DNA from: Glandiceps talaboti
Taxonomy: Eukaryota > Hemichordata > Enteropneusta > Spengelidae
DNA: 64,000 bases
NCBI RefSeq assembly: GCF_964340395.1
Contig: NC_135562.1
Coordinates: 23,320,673 to 23,384,672, forward strand
Direction: 5' to 3'
Part shown: in pieces, positions 34,846 through 46,294 of the stretch
Layout of the letters: every line of letters starts with the position of its first letter
Position numbering within the stretch: position 1 is the stretch's first letter
Notes under the pieces: model-generated
What the model saw: the letters and a program-made list of their open reading frames with translations, nothing else
What the model was told of the DNA's origin: nothing
The model's database searches: none
Program-made: the position numbers and the translations under genes

Positions 34846-36790
34846 GTACTGGGGTAATACCTAGCAACATGTGTTAGTAGTAATTAATGGGGTAATACCT
34901 AGTAACATGTGTTAGTAGTAATTAATGGGGTAATACCTAGTAACATGTGTTAGTAGTAATTAATGGGGTAATACTTAGCAACATGTGTTAGTAGTAATTA
35001 ATGGGGTAATACCTAGCAACATGTGTTAGTAGTAATGCACAGGTTATACCTAGCAACAGGTGTTAGTAGTAATTAATGGGGTAATACTTAGCAACATGTG
35101 TTAGTAGTAATGCATGGGGTAATACCTAGTAACATGTGTTAGTAGTAATTAATGGGGTAATACCTAGTAACATGTGTTAGTAGTAATTAATGGGGTAATA
35201 CTTAGCAACATGTGTTAGTAGTAATTAATGGGGTAATACTTAGCAACATGTGTTAGTAGTAATGCACGGGTTATACCTAGTAACATGTGTTAGTAGTAAT
35301 TAATGGGGTAATACCTAGCAACATGTGTTAGTAGTAATGCATGGGGTAATACTTAGCAACATGTGTTAGTAGTAATTATTGGGGTAATACCTAGTAACAG
35401 GTGTTAGTAGTAATTAATGGGGTAATACCTAGTAACATGTGTTAGTAGTAATGCATGGGTAATACCTAGTAACATGTGTTAGTAGTAATTAATGGGGTAA
35501 TACTTAGCAACATGTGTTAGTAGTAATTAATGGGGTAATACCTAGTAACAGGTGTTAGTAGTAATGCATGGGGTAATACCTAGCAATTACCCCATGCATT
35601 ACTACTAACACCTGTTGCTAGGTATTACCCCATGCATTACTACTAACACATGTTACTAAGTATTACCCCATTAATTACTACTAACACATGTTGCTAGGTA
35701 TTACCCCATTAATTACTACTAACACATGTTACTAGGTATTACCCCATTAATTACTACTAACACATGTTGCTAAGTATTACCCCATTAATTACTACTAACA
35801 CATGTTACTAGGTATTACCCCATTAATTACTACTAACACATGTTGCTAAGTATTACCCCATTAATTACTACTAACACATGTTACTAGGTATTACCCCATT
35901 AATTACTACTAACACATGTACCTAGCAACAGGTGTTAGTAGTAGTTAGTACTGGGTAATACCTAGTAACAGGTGTTAGTAGTAATGCATGGGGTAATACC
36001 TAGTAACATGTGTTAGTAGTAATTAATGGGGTAATACCTAGTAACATGTGTTAGTAGTAATGCATGGGGTAATACCTAGCAACATGTGTTAGTAGTAATG
36101 CATGGGGTAATACCTAGCAACAGGTGTTAGTAGTAATTAATGGGGTAATACCTAGCAACATGTGTTAGTAGTAATGCATGGGGTAATACCTAGCAACAGG
36201 TGTTAGTAGTAGTTAGTACTGGGTTAATACCTAGCAACATGTGTTAGTAGTAATGCATGGGGTAATACCTAGCAACAGATGTTAGTAGTAGTTAGCACTG
36301 GGGGTAATATCTAGCAACATGTGTTAGTAGTTAGTACTGGGGTAATACCTAGCAACAGATGTTAGTAGTAGTTAGTACTGGGTTAATACCTAGCAACATG
36401 TGTCAGTAGTAATGCATGGGGTAATACCTAGCAACAGATGTTAGTAGTAGTTAGTACTGGGGGTAATATCTAGCAACACGTGTTAGTAGTTAGTACTGGG
36501 GTAATACCTAGTAACAGATGTTAGTAGTAGTTAGTACTGGGTTAATACCTAGCAACATGTGTCAGTAGTAATGCATGGGGTAATACCTAGCAACAGATGT
36601 TAGTAGTAGTTAGTACTGGGTTAATACCTAGCAACATGTGTTAGTAGTAATGCATGGGGTAATATCTAGCAACACGTGTTAGTAGTTAGTACTGGGTTAA
36701 TACCTAGCAACAGGTGTTAGTAGTTAGTGATAGGGTAATACCTAGCAACAGGTGTTAGTAATTAGTGATAGGGTAATACTAATAGCTAAT
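34846..36790. repeat. 38-bp minisatellite with an inverted block
   Basis: About 50 copies of AATACCTAGTAACATGTGTT plus AGTAGTAATTAATGGGGT. From about 35586 to 35925 the units are in reverse complement (GGTATTACCCCATTAATTAC), then the original orientation returns. Variants after 36180 use AGTAGTTAGTACTGGG. Confidence 0.95.
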
Positions 36791-36884
36791 AACCTTAGTA
36801 ACTAGCAATAGATAACTGTCTGTGGTAACAGAGTTACTTTATGACTAATATACATGTTAACTGTCAGCTTTTGTAACTACATGT

Positions 36885-36962
36885 ACATTGTGTACTATAT
36901 CTGTCAAATTGACATTATGTACTATATCTGTCAAATTGACATTATGTACTATATCTGTCAAA
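36885..36962. repeat. 27-bp tandem repeat, three copies
   Basis: Three copies of ACTATATCTGTCAAATTGAC plus ATTATGT. Confidence 0.9.
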
Positions 36963-37026
36963 TCCACAAGGAAGAGAAAGTAGTTGCAATTGGCAGTCAA
37001 CTGTTGGTATTAATGGGGGACGTTAC

Positions 37027-37122
37027 CTCAACATGCATGCCAAATATCCCTGCATCATTGACAGTAGCTGGATTGTAATTTGCAGGTGAATAGCCATCCA
37101 TCTCATGCAAGCTGGTAAACCC
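37027..37122 (-). CDS. Candidate cassette exon in HM13 intron 1 (unconfirmed)
   Basis: On the minus strand, TTACTTTAATTGTTCATAG (acceptor-like) is followed by 96 bases without a stop and then by GTAACG (donor-like). The 32 codons give GFTSLHEMDGYSPANY, then NPATVNDAGIFGMHVE. The composition is protein-like and surrounded by repeats. The exon is phase 0 at both ends, exactly the phase of the exon 1/exon 2 junction of HM13 on the same strand, so inclusion would add 32 residues to the cytosolic loop between helices 1 and 2 without a frameshift. I do not recognise the sequence in SPP or any other family. It might belong to another transcript or be chance. Confidence 0.4.
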
Positions 37123-37314
37123 CTATGAACAATTAAAGTAAATAAATCACTGTTTCACTGAATTCAAATATCACTGGAGTTTTAGTAGCTATAGCCAACT
37201 GGATTTTAGTCAACTTTGAAGGGAGGTTCAGGACTCCCAAGTTTTCTTCTATAAAAATTATAATATTTTAAAGATTAGTTTCCTATTCTAATTTTCACTT
37301 TAAATTAACAGTTT

Positions 37315-37428
37315 GTGCATTGTTGAATCTGTTCTAATTATTGACCTACTGCATTGTTGAATCTGTTCTAATTATTGACCTACTGCATTGTTGAATCTGT
37401 TCTAATTATTGACCTACTGCATTGTACA
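37315..37428. repeat. 34-bp tandem repeat, about three copies
   Basis: Units of TGTTGAATCTGTTCTAATTA plus TTGACCTACTGCAT, directly before the 12-bp array. Confidence 0.9.
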
Positions 37429-38236
37429 GGGTATGAGTACAGGGTATGAATACAAGGTATGAATACAGGGTATGAGTACAGGGTATGAATACAGGGTATG
37501 AGTACAGGGTATGAGTACAGGGTATGAATACAGGGTATGAATACAGGGTATGAGTACAGGGTATGAATACAGGGTATGAGTACAGGGTATGAATACAGGG
37601 TATGCGTACAGGGTATGAATACAAGGTATGAATACAGGGTATGAGTACAGGGTATGAATACAGGGTATGAATACAGGGTATGAGTACAGGGTATGAGTAC
37701 AGGGTATGAATACAGGGTATGAGTACAGGGTATGAATACAAGGTATGAATACAGGGTATGACTACAGGATATGAATACAGGGTATGAGTACAGGGTATGA
37801 ATACAGGATATGAATACAAGGTATGAATACAGGGTATGAATACTACATATATACAGGGTATGAATACTACATATATACAGGGTATGACTACAGGGTATGA
37901 ATACAGGATATGAATACAGGGTATGAGTACAGGGTATGAATACAGGGTATGAGTACAGGGTATGAATACAGGGTATGAATACTACATATATACAGGGTAT
38001 GAATACAGGGTATGAATACAAGGTATGAATACAGGGTATGACTACAGGGTATGAATACAGGATATGAATACAGGGTATGAGTACAGGGTATGAATACAGG
38101 GTATGAATACTACATATATACAGGGTATGAATACAAGGTATGAATACAAGGTATGAATACAGGGTATGACTACAGGGTATGAATACAGGATATGAATACA
38201 GGGTATGAGTACAGGGTATGATTACAGGGTACATGC
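37429..38236. repeat. 12-bp minisatellite with higher-order structure
   Basis: About 65 copies of TACAGGGTATGA with one variable dinucleotide (AG, AA, AC) and occasional insertions of TACTACATATA. The longest minus-strand frame in the window (284 codons) runs through it only because 12 is a multiple of three. Confidence 0.95.
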
Positions 38237-38261
38237 ATGATTGTCCAAAACAATATTTCCA

Positions 38262-38350
38262 CAGCTGTCTAATTCTAGTAATAGCTGTCTAATTCTAGTA
38301 ATAGCTGTCTAATTCTAGTAATACATGTAGCTGTCTAATTCTAATAGCTG
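38262..38350. repeat. 20-bp tandem repeat, four to five copies
   Basis: Copies of AGCTGTCTAATTCTAGTAAT, the last one with an insertion and a deletion. Confidence 0.85.
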
Positions 38351-38572
38351 TCTTGTTGCATGGTATTGGTTTTATACTAGAGTTCTGGGATAAACAATAT
38401 AGGATACTTTGTCAATCATATCATCTAATATCTAACAATATGTACCAGAGATTTTATCAGTTCACCTACACAGGGTACTTGAAATTTCGTACTAGGTTGT
38501 TCAAACTATTTGGCAATATTAAATTCATGAAATATTGAGAGTTATCCAATGTTATCAGCCATTGCAAGAGTT

Positions 38573-39645
38573 CAACAAGTCATTGAGAATGACATAGATC
38601 CAGCTATAATTGGGTTTTAAGGAATTATCACTACTCTGATCACGCAACAACATTTATGAACCTAAAACAAACAGACTTAGATATGTTACATGTGTGCTTG
38701 TTGGACATGGAATATGCCTCCAACAATAAAGGATTGGTTGGGTATGGGGGATCATATCACGATGAAAATGGAGTCTGAGTTATGGCTTTGGACATGGAAA
38801 ATTCACAAACAAAATGGCTGCCAGGCAGCCATATTGGATCGTATCACGACGAAAATGGATATGCACATGTATGTCATAGAACGCTGTCCTAATACCAACT
38901 TTGAATGAGATCTGTTTAAGCATGTCTGAGTTATGGCTTTGGACATGGAAAATTCACAAACAAAATGGTTGCCAGGCAGCCATATTGGATCGTATCACGA
39001 CAAAAATGGATACGCACATGTATGTCATAGAACACTGTCCTAATACCAACTTTGAATGAGATCTGTTCAAGCATGTCTGAGTTATGGCTTTGGACATGAA
39101 AATTCGCAAACAAAATGGCTACCAGGCAGCCACATTGGATCGTATCACAATGAAAATGGATATGCACATGTATGTCATAGAACACTGTCCTAATACCAAC
39201 TTTGAATGAGATCTGTTCAAGCATGTCTGAGTTATGGCTTTGGACATGAAAATTCACAAACAAAATGGCTGCTAGGCGGCCATATTGGATCATATCATGA
39301 CAACAATGAATATGCACATGTATGTCATAGAACACTGTCCTAATACCAACTTTGAATGAGATCTGTTAAAGCATGTCTGAGTTATGGCTTTAGACAGGGA
39401 AAATTCGCAAAGTAAAAGGTTGCTAGGCGGCCATATTGGATCGTATCATAAAACAAATTGACGTGCATATGTATGCCATAGCATGTTGCCCCTGTACCAA
39501 GTTTGAAAAAAATCGGTCCTGGCATCTCCAAGAAACGGCTGCGGATGGATGGACGGACGGACGGACAGACGGACCTACGGACAGACAGACGGAACCCAAT
39601 CCATAAGTCCCCGTTTTGGACTTTGTCCGCGGGGACTAACAATAC
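38573..39645 (+). repeat. Interspersed repeat family 'ACCCAATCC', copy 3 of 3
   Basis: Begins CAAGTCATTGAGAATGACAT, holds five to six ~160-bp internal units (CATATTGGATCGTATCACGA and others), then GGACGGACGGACGGACAG and AACCCAATCCATAAGTCCCC. It is longest in number of internal units among the three copies, so copy number inside the element varies. Confidence 0.8.
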
Positions 39646-39675
39646 AGTAGATACGTCATGTACTACTTCACTTGG

Positions 39676-40517
39676 GTGTGTCTATGTTAGGTACTAGATG
39701 ATTAATAACTGATATCATTCAAAGGTTACACTATCCTTAAATGCTAAGTTAGGTACTAGATGATTAATAACTGATATCATTCAAAGGTTACACTATCCTT
39801 AAATGCTAAGTTAGGTACTAGATGATTAATAACTGATATCATTCAAAGGTTACACTATCCTTAAATGCTAGGTTAGGTACTAGATGATTAATAACTGATA
39901 TCATTCAAAGGTTACACTATCCTTAAATGCTAAGTTAGGTACTAGATGATTAATAACTGATATCATTCAAAGGTTACACTATCCTTAAATGCTAAGTTAG
40001 GTACTAGATGATTAATAACTGATATCATTCAAAGGTTACACTATCCTTAAATGCTAAGTTAGGTACTAGATGATTAATAACTGATATCATTCAAAGGTTA
40101 CACTATCCTTAAATGCTAAGTTAGGTACTAGATGATTAATAACTGATATCATTCAAAGGTTACACTATCCTTAAATGCTAAGTTAGGTACTAGATGATTA
40201 ATAACTGATATCATTCAAAGGTTACACTATCCTTAAATGCTAAGTTAGGTACTAGATGATTAATAACTGATATCATTCAAAGGTTACACTATCCTTAAAT
40301 GCTAAGTTAGGTACTAGATGATTAATAACTGATATCATTCAAAGGTTACACTATCCTTAAATGCTAAGTTAGGTACTAGATGATTAATAACTGATATCAT
40401 TCAAAGGTTACACTATCCTTAAATGCTAAGTTAGGTACTACATGATTAATAACTGATATCATTCAAAGGTTACACTATCCTTAAATGCTAAGTTAGGTAC
40501 TAGATGATTAATAACTG
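39676..40517. repeat. 62-bp minisatellite, first block
   Basis: Nearly identical units with GATGATTAATAACTGATATC and AAAGGTTACACTATCCTTAA. The array continues at 41398-41893 and 42774-44132, interrupted by two copies of an 880-bp insert. Confidence 0.95.
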
Positions 40518-41397
40518 TTATACGTCACCTGTCACCAATCTCGCATTCTGATTGGTCGAGAACCCTGCAGATACACAGGCGTATTTTTCACCAACAGCCG
40601 TATTTTTGCTTGTTGTATCACGTGATCACTGCACGTCCCCTTGTAAACAAATCTAGCAGACAACTAGAGATCGAGCTATAACCAGCATTTCCAATGCCAA
40701 ATTTGTTGTCAACCGAACAAAATATCACCGTTGTATAAATTGTAACAAGTCTTTGAACTGTACTTTTCATGTTACAGGGAAAAAGCCAAAAATTCCACAC
40801 TGAACGGCGAAAGTCCAGTGACGGCGAACTCGCGGTCGTCACGCGATCGTAACCATGAATTCCTAAATTTATGAAGGATATGAAAATTACCACCACAGAG
40901 GGTGCAGTTTTTGCTTAACTAGAACAAGAAAGCATATCACGAACATTTTTGTACATTTAACGGAATGCAGTAAGCAAAACAAAGACGCACTCATTTTTCA
41001 GCTGATGGTTATAAGTTTGAATACATCGCTGAGTGATATGCAAATAGTAAACAATACGTCATACTACTGAGCAAACGCGCACTCTGATTGGATGATAAAG
41101 TTAAGGCTGACGTGTAAACAACCGCATTGCAGTTATCGGAGTGATGCATGATACTACGCTCAACAGTATAACGCGGAAGTGATTTTATTTTAAAATGAAA
41201 CAGCATTTTTAGACATTCAAAAATGAATTCATGGTCGCAGGTGACGTATAAGTATGTTATTTGCCAAATACTGTTCCACATCTTGCTGCTCGAGTTAATT
41301 TTTCCGGTATAACGGCTCGCCTCCGGCTCTCCGTTATTACCGGAAAAATTACCTCTCGCAGCAAGATATGGAACGGTATTTGGCAAATAACATATAC
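40518..41397. mobile_element. 880-bp insert in the 62-bp array, copy 1 (MITE plus hairpin)
   Basis: 40518 begins TTATACGTCACCTG, and the complement occurs at 41238-41251, so 40518-41251 has inverted ends. The remaining 41252-41397 is a palindrome (TATGTTATTTGCCAAATAC … GTATTTGGCAAATAACATA) with arms of about 65 bp and a GCTCGCCTCCGGCTC-like loop. CCAAT, CACGTG and TGACGT motifs are present. The minus-strand frames seen in it are duplicated with the insert and do not look like a known protein. Confidence 0.8.
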
Positions 41398-41893
41398 ATA
41401 TCATTCAAAGGTTACACTATCCTTAAATGCTAGGTTAGGTACTAGATGATTAATAACTGATATCATTCAAAGGTTACACTATCCTTAAATGCTTAGTTAG
41501 GTACTAGATGATTAATAACTGATATCATTCAAAGGTTACACTATCCTTAAATGCTAAGTTAGGTACTAGATGATTAATAACTGATATCATTCAAAGGTTA
41601 CACTATCCTTAAATGCTAAGTTAGGTACTAGATGATTAATAACTGATATCATTCAAAGGTTACACTATCCTTAAATGCTAAGTTAGGTACTAGATGATTA
41701 ATAACTGATATCATTCAAAGGTTACACTATCCTTAAATGCTAAGTTAGGTACTAGATGATTAATAACTGATATCATTCAAAGGTTACACTATCCTTAAAT
41801 GCTAAGTTAGGTACTACATGATTAATAACTGATATCATTCAAAGGTTACACTATCCTTAAATGCTAAGTTAGGTACTAGATGATTAATAACTG
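41398..41893. repeat. 62-bp minisatellite, middle block (eight units)
   Basis: 496 bp, exactly eight 62-bp units, between the two insert copies. Confidence 0.95.
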
Positions 41894-42773
41894 TTATACG
41901 TCACCTGTCACCAATCTCGCATTCTGATTGGTCGAGAACCCTGCAGATACACAGGCGTATTTTTCACCAACAGCCGTATTTTTGCTTGTTGTATCACGTG
42001 ATCACTGCACGTCCCCTTGTAAACAAATCTAGCAGACAACTAGAGATCGAGCTATAACCAGCATTTCCAATGCCAAATTTGTTGTCAACCGAACAAAATA
42101 TCACCGTTGTATAAATTGTAACAAGTCTTTGAACTGTACTTTTCATGTTACAGGGAAAAAGCCAAAAATTCCACACTGAACGGCGAAAGTCCAGTGACGG
42201 CGAACTCGCGGTCGTCACGCGATCGTAACCATGAATTCCTAAATTTATGAAGGATATGAAAATTACCACCACAGAGGGTGCAGTTTTTGCTTAACTAGAA
42301 CAAGAAAGCATATCACGAACATTTTTGTACATTTAATGGAATGCAGTAAGCAAAACAAAGACGCACTCATTTTTCAGCTGATGGTTATAAGTTTGAATAC
42401 ATCGCTGAGTGATATGCAAATAGTAAACAATACGTCATACTACTGAGCAAACGCGCACTCTGATTGGATGATAAAGTTAAGGCTGACGTGTAAACAACCG
42501 CATTGCAGTTATCGGAGTGATGCATGATACTACGCTCAACAGTATAACGCGGAAGTGATTTTATTTTAAAATGAAACAGCATTTTTAGACATTCAAAAAT
42601 GAATTCATGGTCGCAGGTGACGTATAAGTATGTTATTTGCCAAATACTGTTCCACATCTTGCTGCTCGAGTTAATTTTTCCGGTATAACGGCTCGCCTCC
42701 GGCTCTCCGCTATTACCGGAAAAATTACCTCTCGCAGCAAGATATGGAACGGTATTTGGCAAATAACATATAC
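41894..42773. mobile_element. 880-bp insert, copy 2
   Basis: Base-for-base equivalent of 40518-41397 shifted by 1376 bp, with very few differences (for example the hairpin loop reads CTCCGCTATTACC instead of CTCCGTTATTACC). It arose by duplication of insert plus eight units, not by a second insertion, because the junction units match too. Confidence 0.93.
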
Positions 42774-44132
42774 ATATCATTCAAAGGTTACACTATCCTT
42801 AAATGCTAGGTTAGGTACTAGATGATTAATAACTGATATCATTCAAAGGTTACACTATCCTTAAATGCTTAGTTAGGTACTAGATGATTAATAACTGATA
42901 TCATTCAAAGGTTACACTATCCTTAAATGCTAAGTTAGGTACTAGATGATTAATAACTGATATCATTCAAAGGTTACACTATCCTTAAATGCTAAGTTAG
43001 GTACTAGATGATTAATAACTGATATCATTCAAAGGTTACACTATCCTTAAATGCTAAGTTAGGTACTAGATGATTAATAACTGATATCATTCAAAGGTTA
43101 CACTATCCTTAAATGCTAAGTTAGGTACTAGATGATTAATAACTGATATCATTCAAAGGTTACACTATCCTTAAATGCTAAGTTAGGTACTAGATGATTA
43201 ATAACTGATATCATTCAAAGGTTACACTATCCTTAAATGCTAAGTTAGGTACTACATGATTAATAACTGATATCATTCAAAGGTTACACTATCCTTAAAT
43301 GCTAAGTTAGGTACTAGATGATTAATAACTGATATCATTCAAAGGTTACACTATCCTTAAATGCTAGGTTAGGTACTAGATGATTAATAACTGATATCAT
43401 TCAAAGGTTACACTATCCTTAAATGCTAGGTTAGGTACTAGATGATTAATAACTGATATCACTCAAAGGTTACACTATCCTTAAATGCTAAGTTAGGTAC
43501 TAGATGATTAATAACTGATATCACTCAAAGGTTACACTATCCTTAAATGCTAAGTTAGGTACTAGATGATTAATAACTGATATCATTCAAAGGTTACACT
43601 ATCCTTAAATGCTAAGTTAGGTACTAGATGATTAATAACTGATATCACTCAAAGGTTACACTATCCTTAAATGCTAAGTTAGGTACTAGATGATTAATAA
43701 CTGATATCATTCAAAGGTTACACTATCCTTAAATGCTAAGTTAGGTACTAGATGATTAATAACTGATATCATTCAAAGGTTACACTATCCTTAAATGCTA
43801 AGTTAGGTACTAGATGATTAATAACTGATATCATTCAAAGGTTACACTATCCTTAAATGCTAAGTTAGGTACTAGATGATTAATAACTGATATCATTCAA
43901 AGGTTACACTATCCTTAAATGCTAAGTTAGGTACTAGATGATTAATAACTGATATCATTCAAAGGTTACACTATCCTTAAATGCTAAGTTAGGTACTAGA
44001 TGATTAATAACTGATATCATTCAAAGGTTACACTATCCTTAAATGCTAAGTTAGGTACTACATGATTAATAACTGATATCATTCAAAGGTTACACTATCC
44101 TTAAATGCTAGGTTAGGTACTACATGATTAAC
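42774..44132. repeat. 62-bp minisatellite, last block
   Basis: About 22 further units. TCACTCAAAGG replaces TCATTCAAAGG in several neighbouring units, and the last units carry TACATGATT. The array ends at GATTAACCCTTTAGAGAC. Confidence 0.95.
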
Positions 44133-44323
44133 CCTTTAGAGACGGATACCTGATATATTGGGTTCCACGGTACCTAACCTTTTGACCTTAGCATAATTTC
44201 TGTTCAGGACTTGTCATTGTTATACCACATTTATGTTGTTGATGGTGATATGCTTAGTCTGGTGACGTAGTGTTTTTTCTATAGCGTTCCACTGATACAC
44301 AACATGGCGGCCATGATGTGCAC

Positions 44324-44668
44324 ATGGGAAGTTTGATGGCCGATCCAAAACAAATTTTCCTGATAAGTGTCTTACTCTTAGTCTTGGAGATTTTTGAAGT
44401 GAAGTCCAGTAATGATAATTTCCTTGGCTTCACTGAACAAGAAATTGATGACACTTTTACAAAAAATAACCTGTGTCAACCTAGTGTGAACAATGATGAT
44501 GGATGTGGTCATTCTCAGGCCTGTACACATCTAGTGGATTACCATAATAACAACAACAAATCAAATGAATGCTTGCCAGTGTCAGTCAATGACATTTGCA
44601 TGGATAAATATGTTTGTAAGTGTCCATCCATGACATTTACATGGAGCTATAAGCTGTCCTGTGAATAA
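44324..44668 (+). CDS. Putative small secreted cysteine-rich protein (intronless)
   Basis: An uninterrupted plus-strand frame codes for about 114 residues from ATG 44324, or 110 from ATG 44336. The N-terminus has a signal-peptide pattern: MADPKQ, then the hydrophobic core IFLISVLLLVLEIF, then EVKSS. The mature part has eight cysteines (NLCQ, GCG, ACT, ECL, ICM, VCKC, SCE), an Asn-rich DYHNNNNKSN linker and no further membrane helix. The stop at 44666 overlaps an AATAAA polyadenylation-type signal. TGACGTA lies upstream at about 44262. It is antisense to HM13 intron 1, directly after the 62-bp array. I do not recognise the family. A processed gene or a chance frame is possible. Confidence 0.45.
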   Translation: MGSLMADPKQIFLISVLLLVLEIFEVKSSNDNFLGFTEQEIDDTFTKNNLCQPSVNNDDGCGHSQACTHLVDYHNNNNKSNECLPVSVNDICMDKYVCKCPSMTFTWSYKLSCE

Positions 44669-44769
44669 ATGTTTTCCATCAACTAATCTGTTGTTTTCAT
44701 GATTTTATTGTGTGATGGAATGTTGGGCATGACACAATGCATGACTGATCATTAGGAGAGCAGCAAAGT

Positions 44770-45560
44770 ATCCAAAAGCTATTGGGGTTGTCTTGTTGCT
44801 AGGCATATTTCTATTTGCATACATTTTTGGAATCTTAGTCACTTGCCTACCCTTCCCAGTTTTCATTTTTGCAATATAAACCATCATTTGGATATTGCTA
44901 TGGGCGTGGTCTTGTTGCTAGGCATATTATTACTAACATACAATGTTTTATTATTTATTCACTTACCTACCTTTCGTAATATGCATTATCATTTCACTGT
45001 TGCTAAGGGCATAGCCATGGTTGCTAGAGCAAGTTGTGTCAAAATGTTTTGAACAATATAGTGCCAATGGCAATGGTGTTTGCCGTTGTAGCACAACTGT
45101 ATTCAGCTGTTGCTATGGGTGTGGTGTTGTTGCTGGGCATATTTGCATACATTTTTTGAATCTGTATTCATTTACCTACCCATCCCTGTTGTTATCCTTG
45201 TTATATGCATAATCATTTCACTGTTGCTAAGGGCTTGGTCATGGTTGCTAGGGCCAAATGTGTCAAAATGTTTTCAGCAATAACTGCAGAATAACACCTC
45301 CAGAAACATCGCCACCAAGTTTCAACCCCATTCACCATGCAGTTTCAAGATATACAATGTAAGTTTTTGACAAAAATTTAGATTTTTAGACCTAATTTGC
45401 ACATTGCTTATGAGATTATCACTTTGTGAATACAGCTTCATTTACACATGCCCAGATGCATCACTGGTGTTATTTTGGCATTATATGTCATTGGTTACCT
45501 GTTGCTATGGGCATGGTTTTGTTGCTAAGAGCTAATCACAGATTTTTTTTAAAAAGTCAA
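44770..45560 (+). repeat. Second copy of the GTTGCTAGGCATATTT repeat family
   Basis: TTGTTGCTAGGCATATT, CACTTGCCTACCCTTCCCA, GCAATATAAACCATCAT and AGTTTCAAGATATA match 21830-22330. Here the CA tail is missing. Three to four internal units of TTGCTATGGG(C/T)GTGGT are visible. Confidence 0.75.
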
Positions 45561-45886
45561 TTTTTCGTAATTAATATTGTACTTTTGTCAAAAATGTCAC
45601 ACAAATCTTTAATCACCTATGAAAACTACGTCATTTCCAGGCAAAAAGTCGGAAACTTTGGAAACCAATTTACATACACTTTAAGTATGATTGAGGATAA
45701 TAAAATGCTAATTTTGTAATGAGATAAATAAAACAATATAAATCCTGTATTATATTCAATGTATAATTAATATCATTTAATATGAATCCTCAAATAAACT
45801 GCACCAATTGTTAGCCAGTTTGGTCAAGTACTTGGATCAACATTTGATGAAAGTTTTTATGTAAACATCTATGTGAATCTACATGA

Positions 45887-46190
45887 TTGACTGTTGAAAA
45901 CAAGTTGAAGACACGGTACAGGAACCACACTGCTTCATTCCGCAACAATTTGTCAAGAAACACAACAGAACTAAGTAAGTATGTATGGTTTCTTAAGGAT
46001 AAAGAAATTGATTACGACATTATGTGGAAAATAATTGCGTGCGCACGACCGTACAACAGCTCCAGTCAGATGTAATCTCTGCATAACTGAAAAGTACATT
46101 ATAATTTGTCAACCTCATCACTGCACTCTAAACAAACGGAATGAACTTGTGTCGTTGTGTAGGCATAGACATAAATCATTATTGCAGAAC
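45887..46190 (+). pseudogene. Penelope-like endonuclease C-terminus, frameshifted
   Basis: The frame reads KTRYRNHTASFRNN, TELSKYVWFLKD, then MWKIIACARPYNSSSQ. After a frameshift at about 46070 it continues CNLCITEKYIIICQP, LNKRNELVSLCRHRHKS to a stop at about 46190. The order F/LK.RY.NH - ELSKY.W.LK - W.I...A.PY - C.LC..EK..I - L.KR.EL...CRHR matches, from memory, the end of GIY-YIG-bearing Penelope-like ORFs. The frameshift makes it non-functional. Confidence 0.65.
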
Positions 46191-46294
46191 AATTAACTAT
46201 GCAAATACGCTATGTTACTAGGTAGATATTCCCTGTTAGGAACATTAGAATAATAGAATTTAACGGTTAGGAAACGCAGATACTATATTCCATT

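Noticed and set aside
37380-38234. 284-codon minus-strand frame, the longest in the window (SYPVFIPCTHTLY repeats)
   Set aside because: Pure 12-bp repeat; the open frame follows from the period being a multiple of three.
40618-42780. Duplicated minus-strand frames (92 and 131 codons) as a gene pair
   Set aside because: They lie wholly within the two copies of a MITE-like insert, span its inverted ends and hairpin, and match no family; duplication explains their identity.
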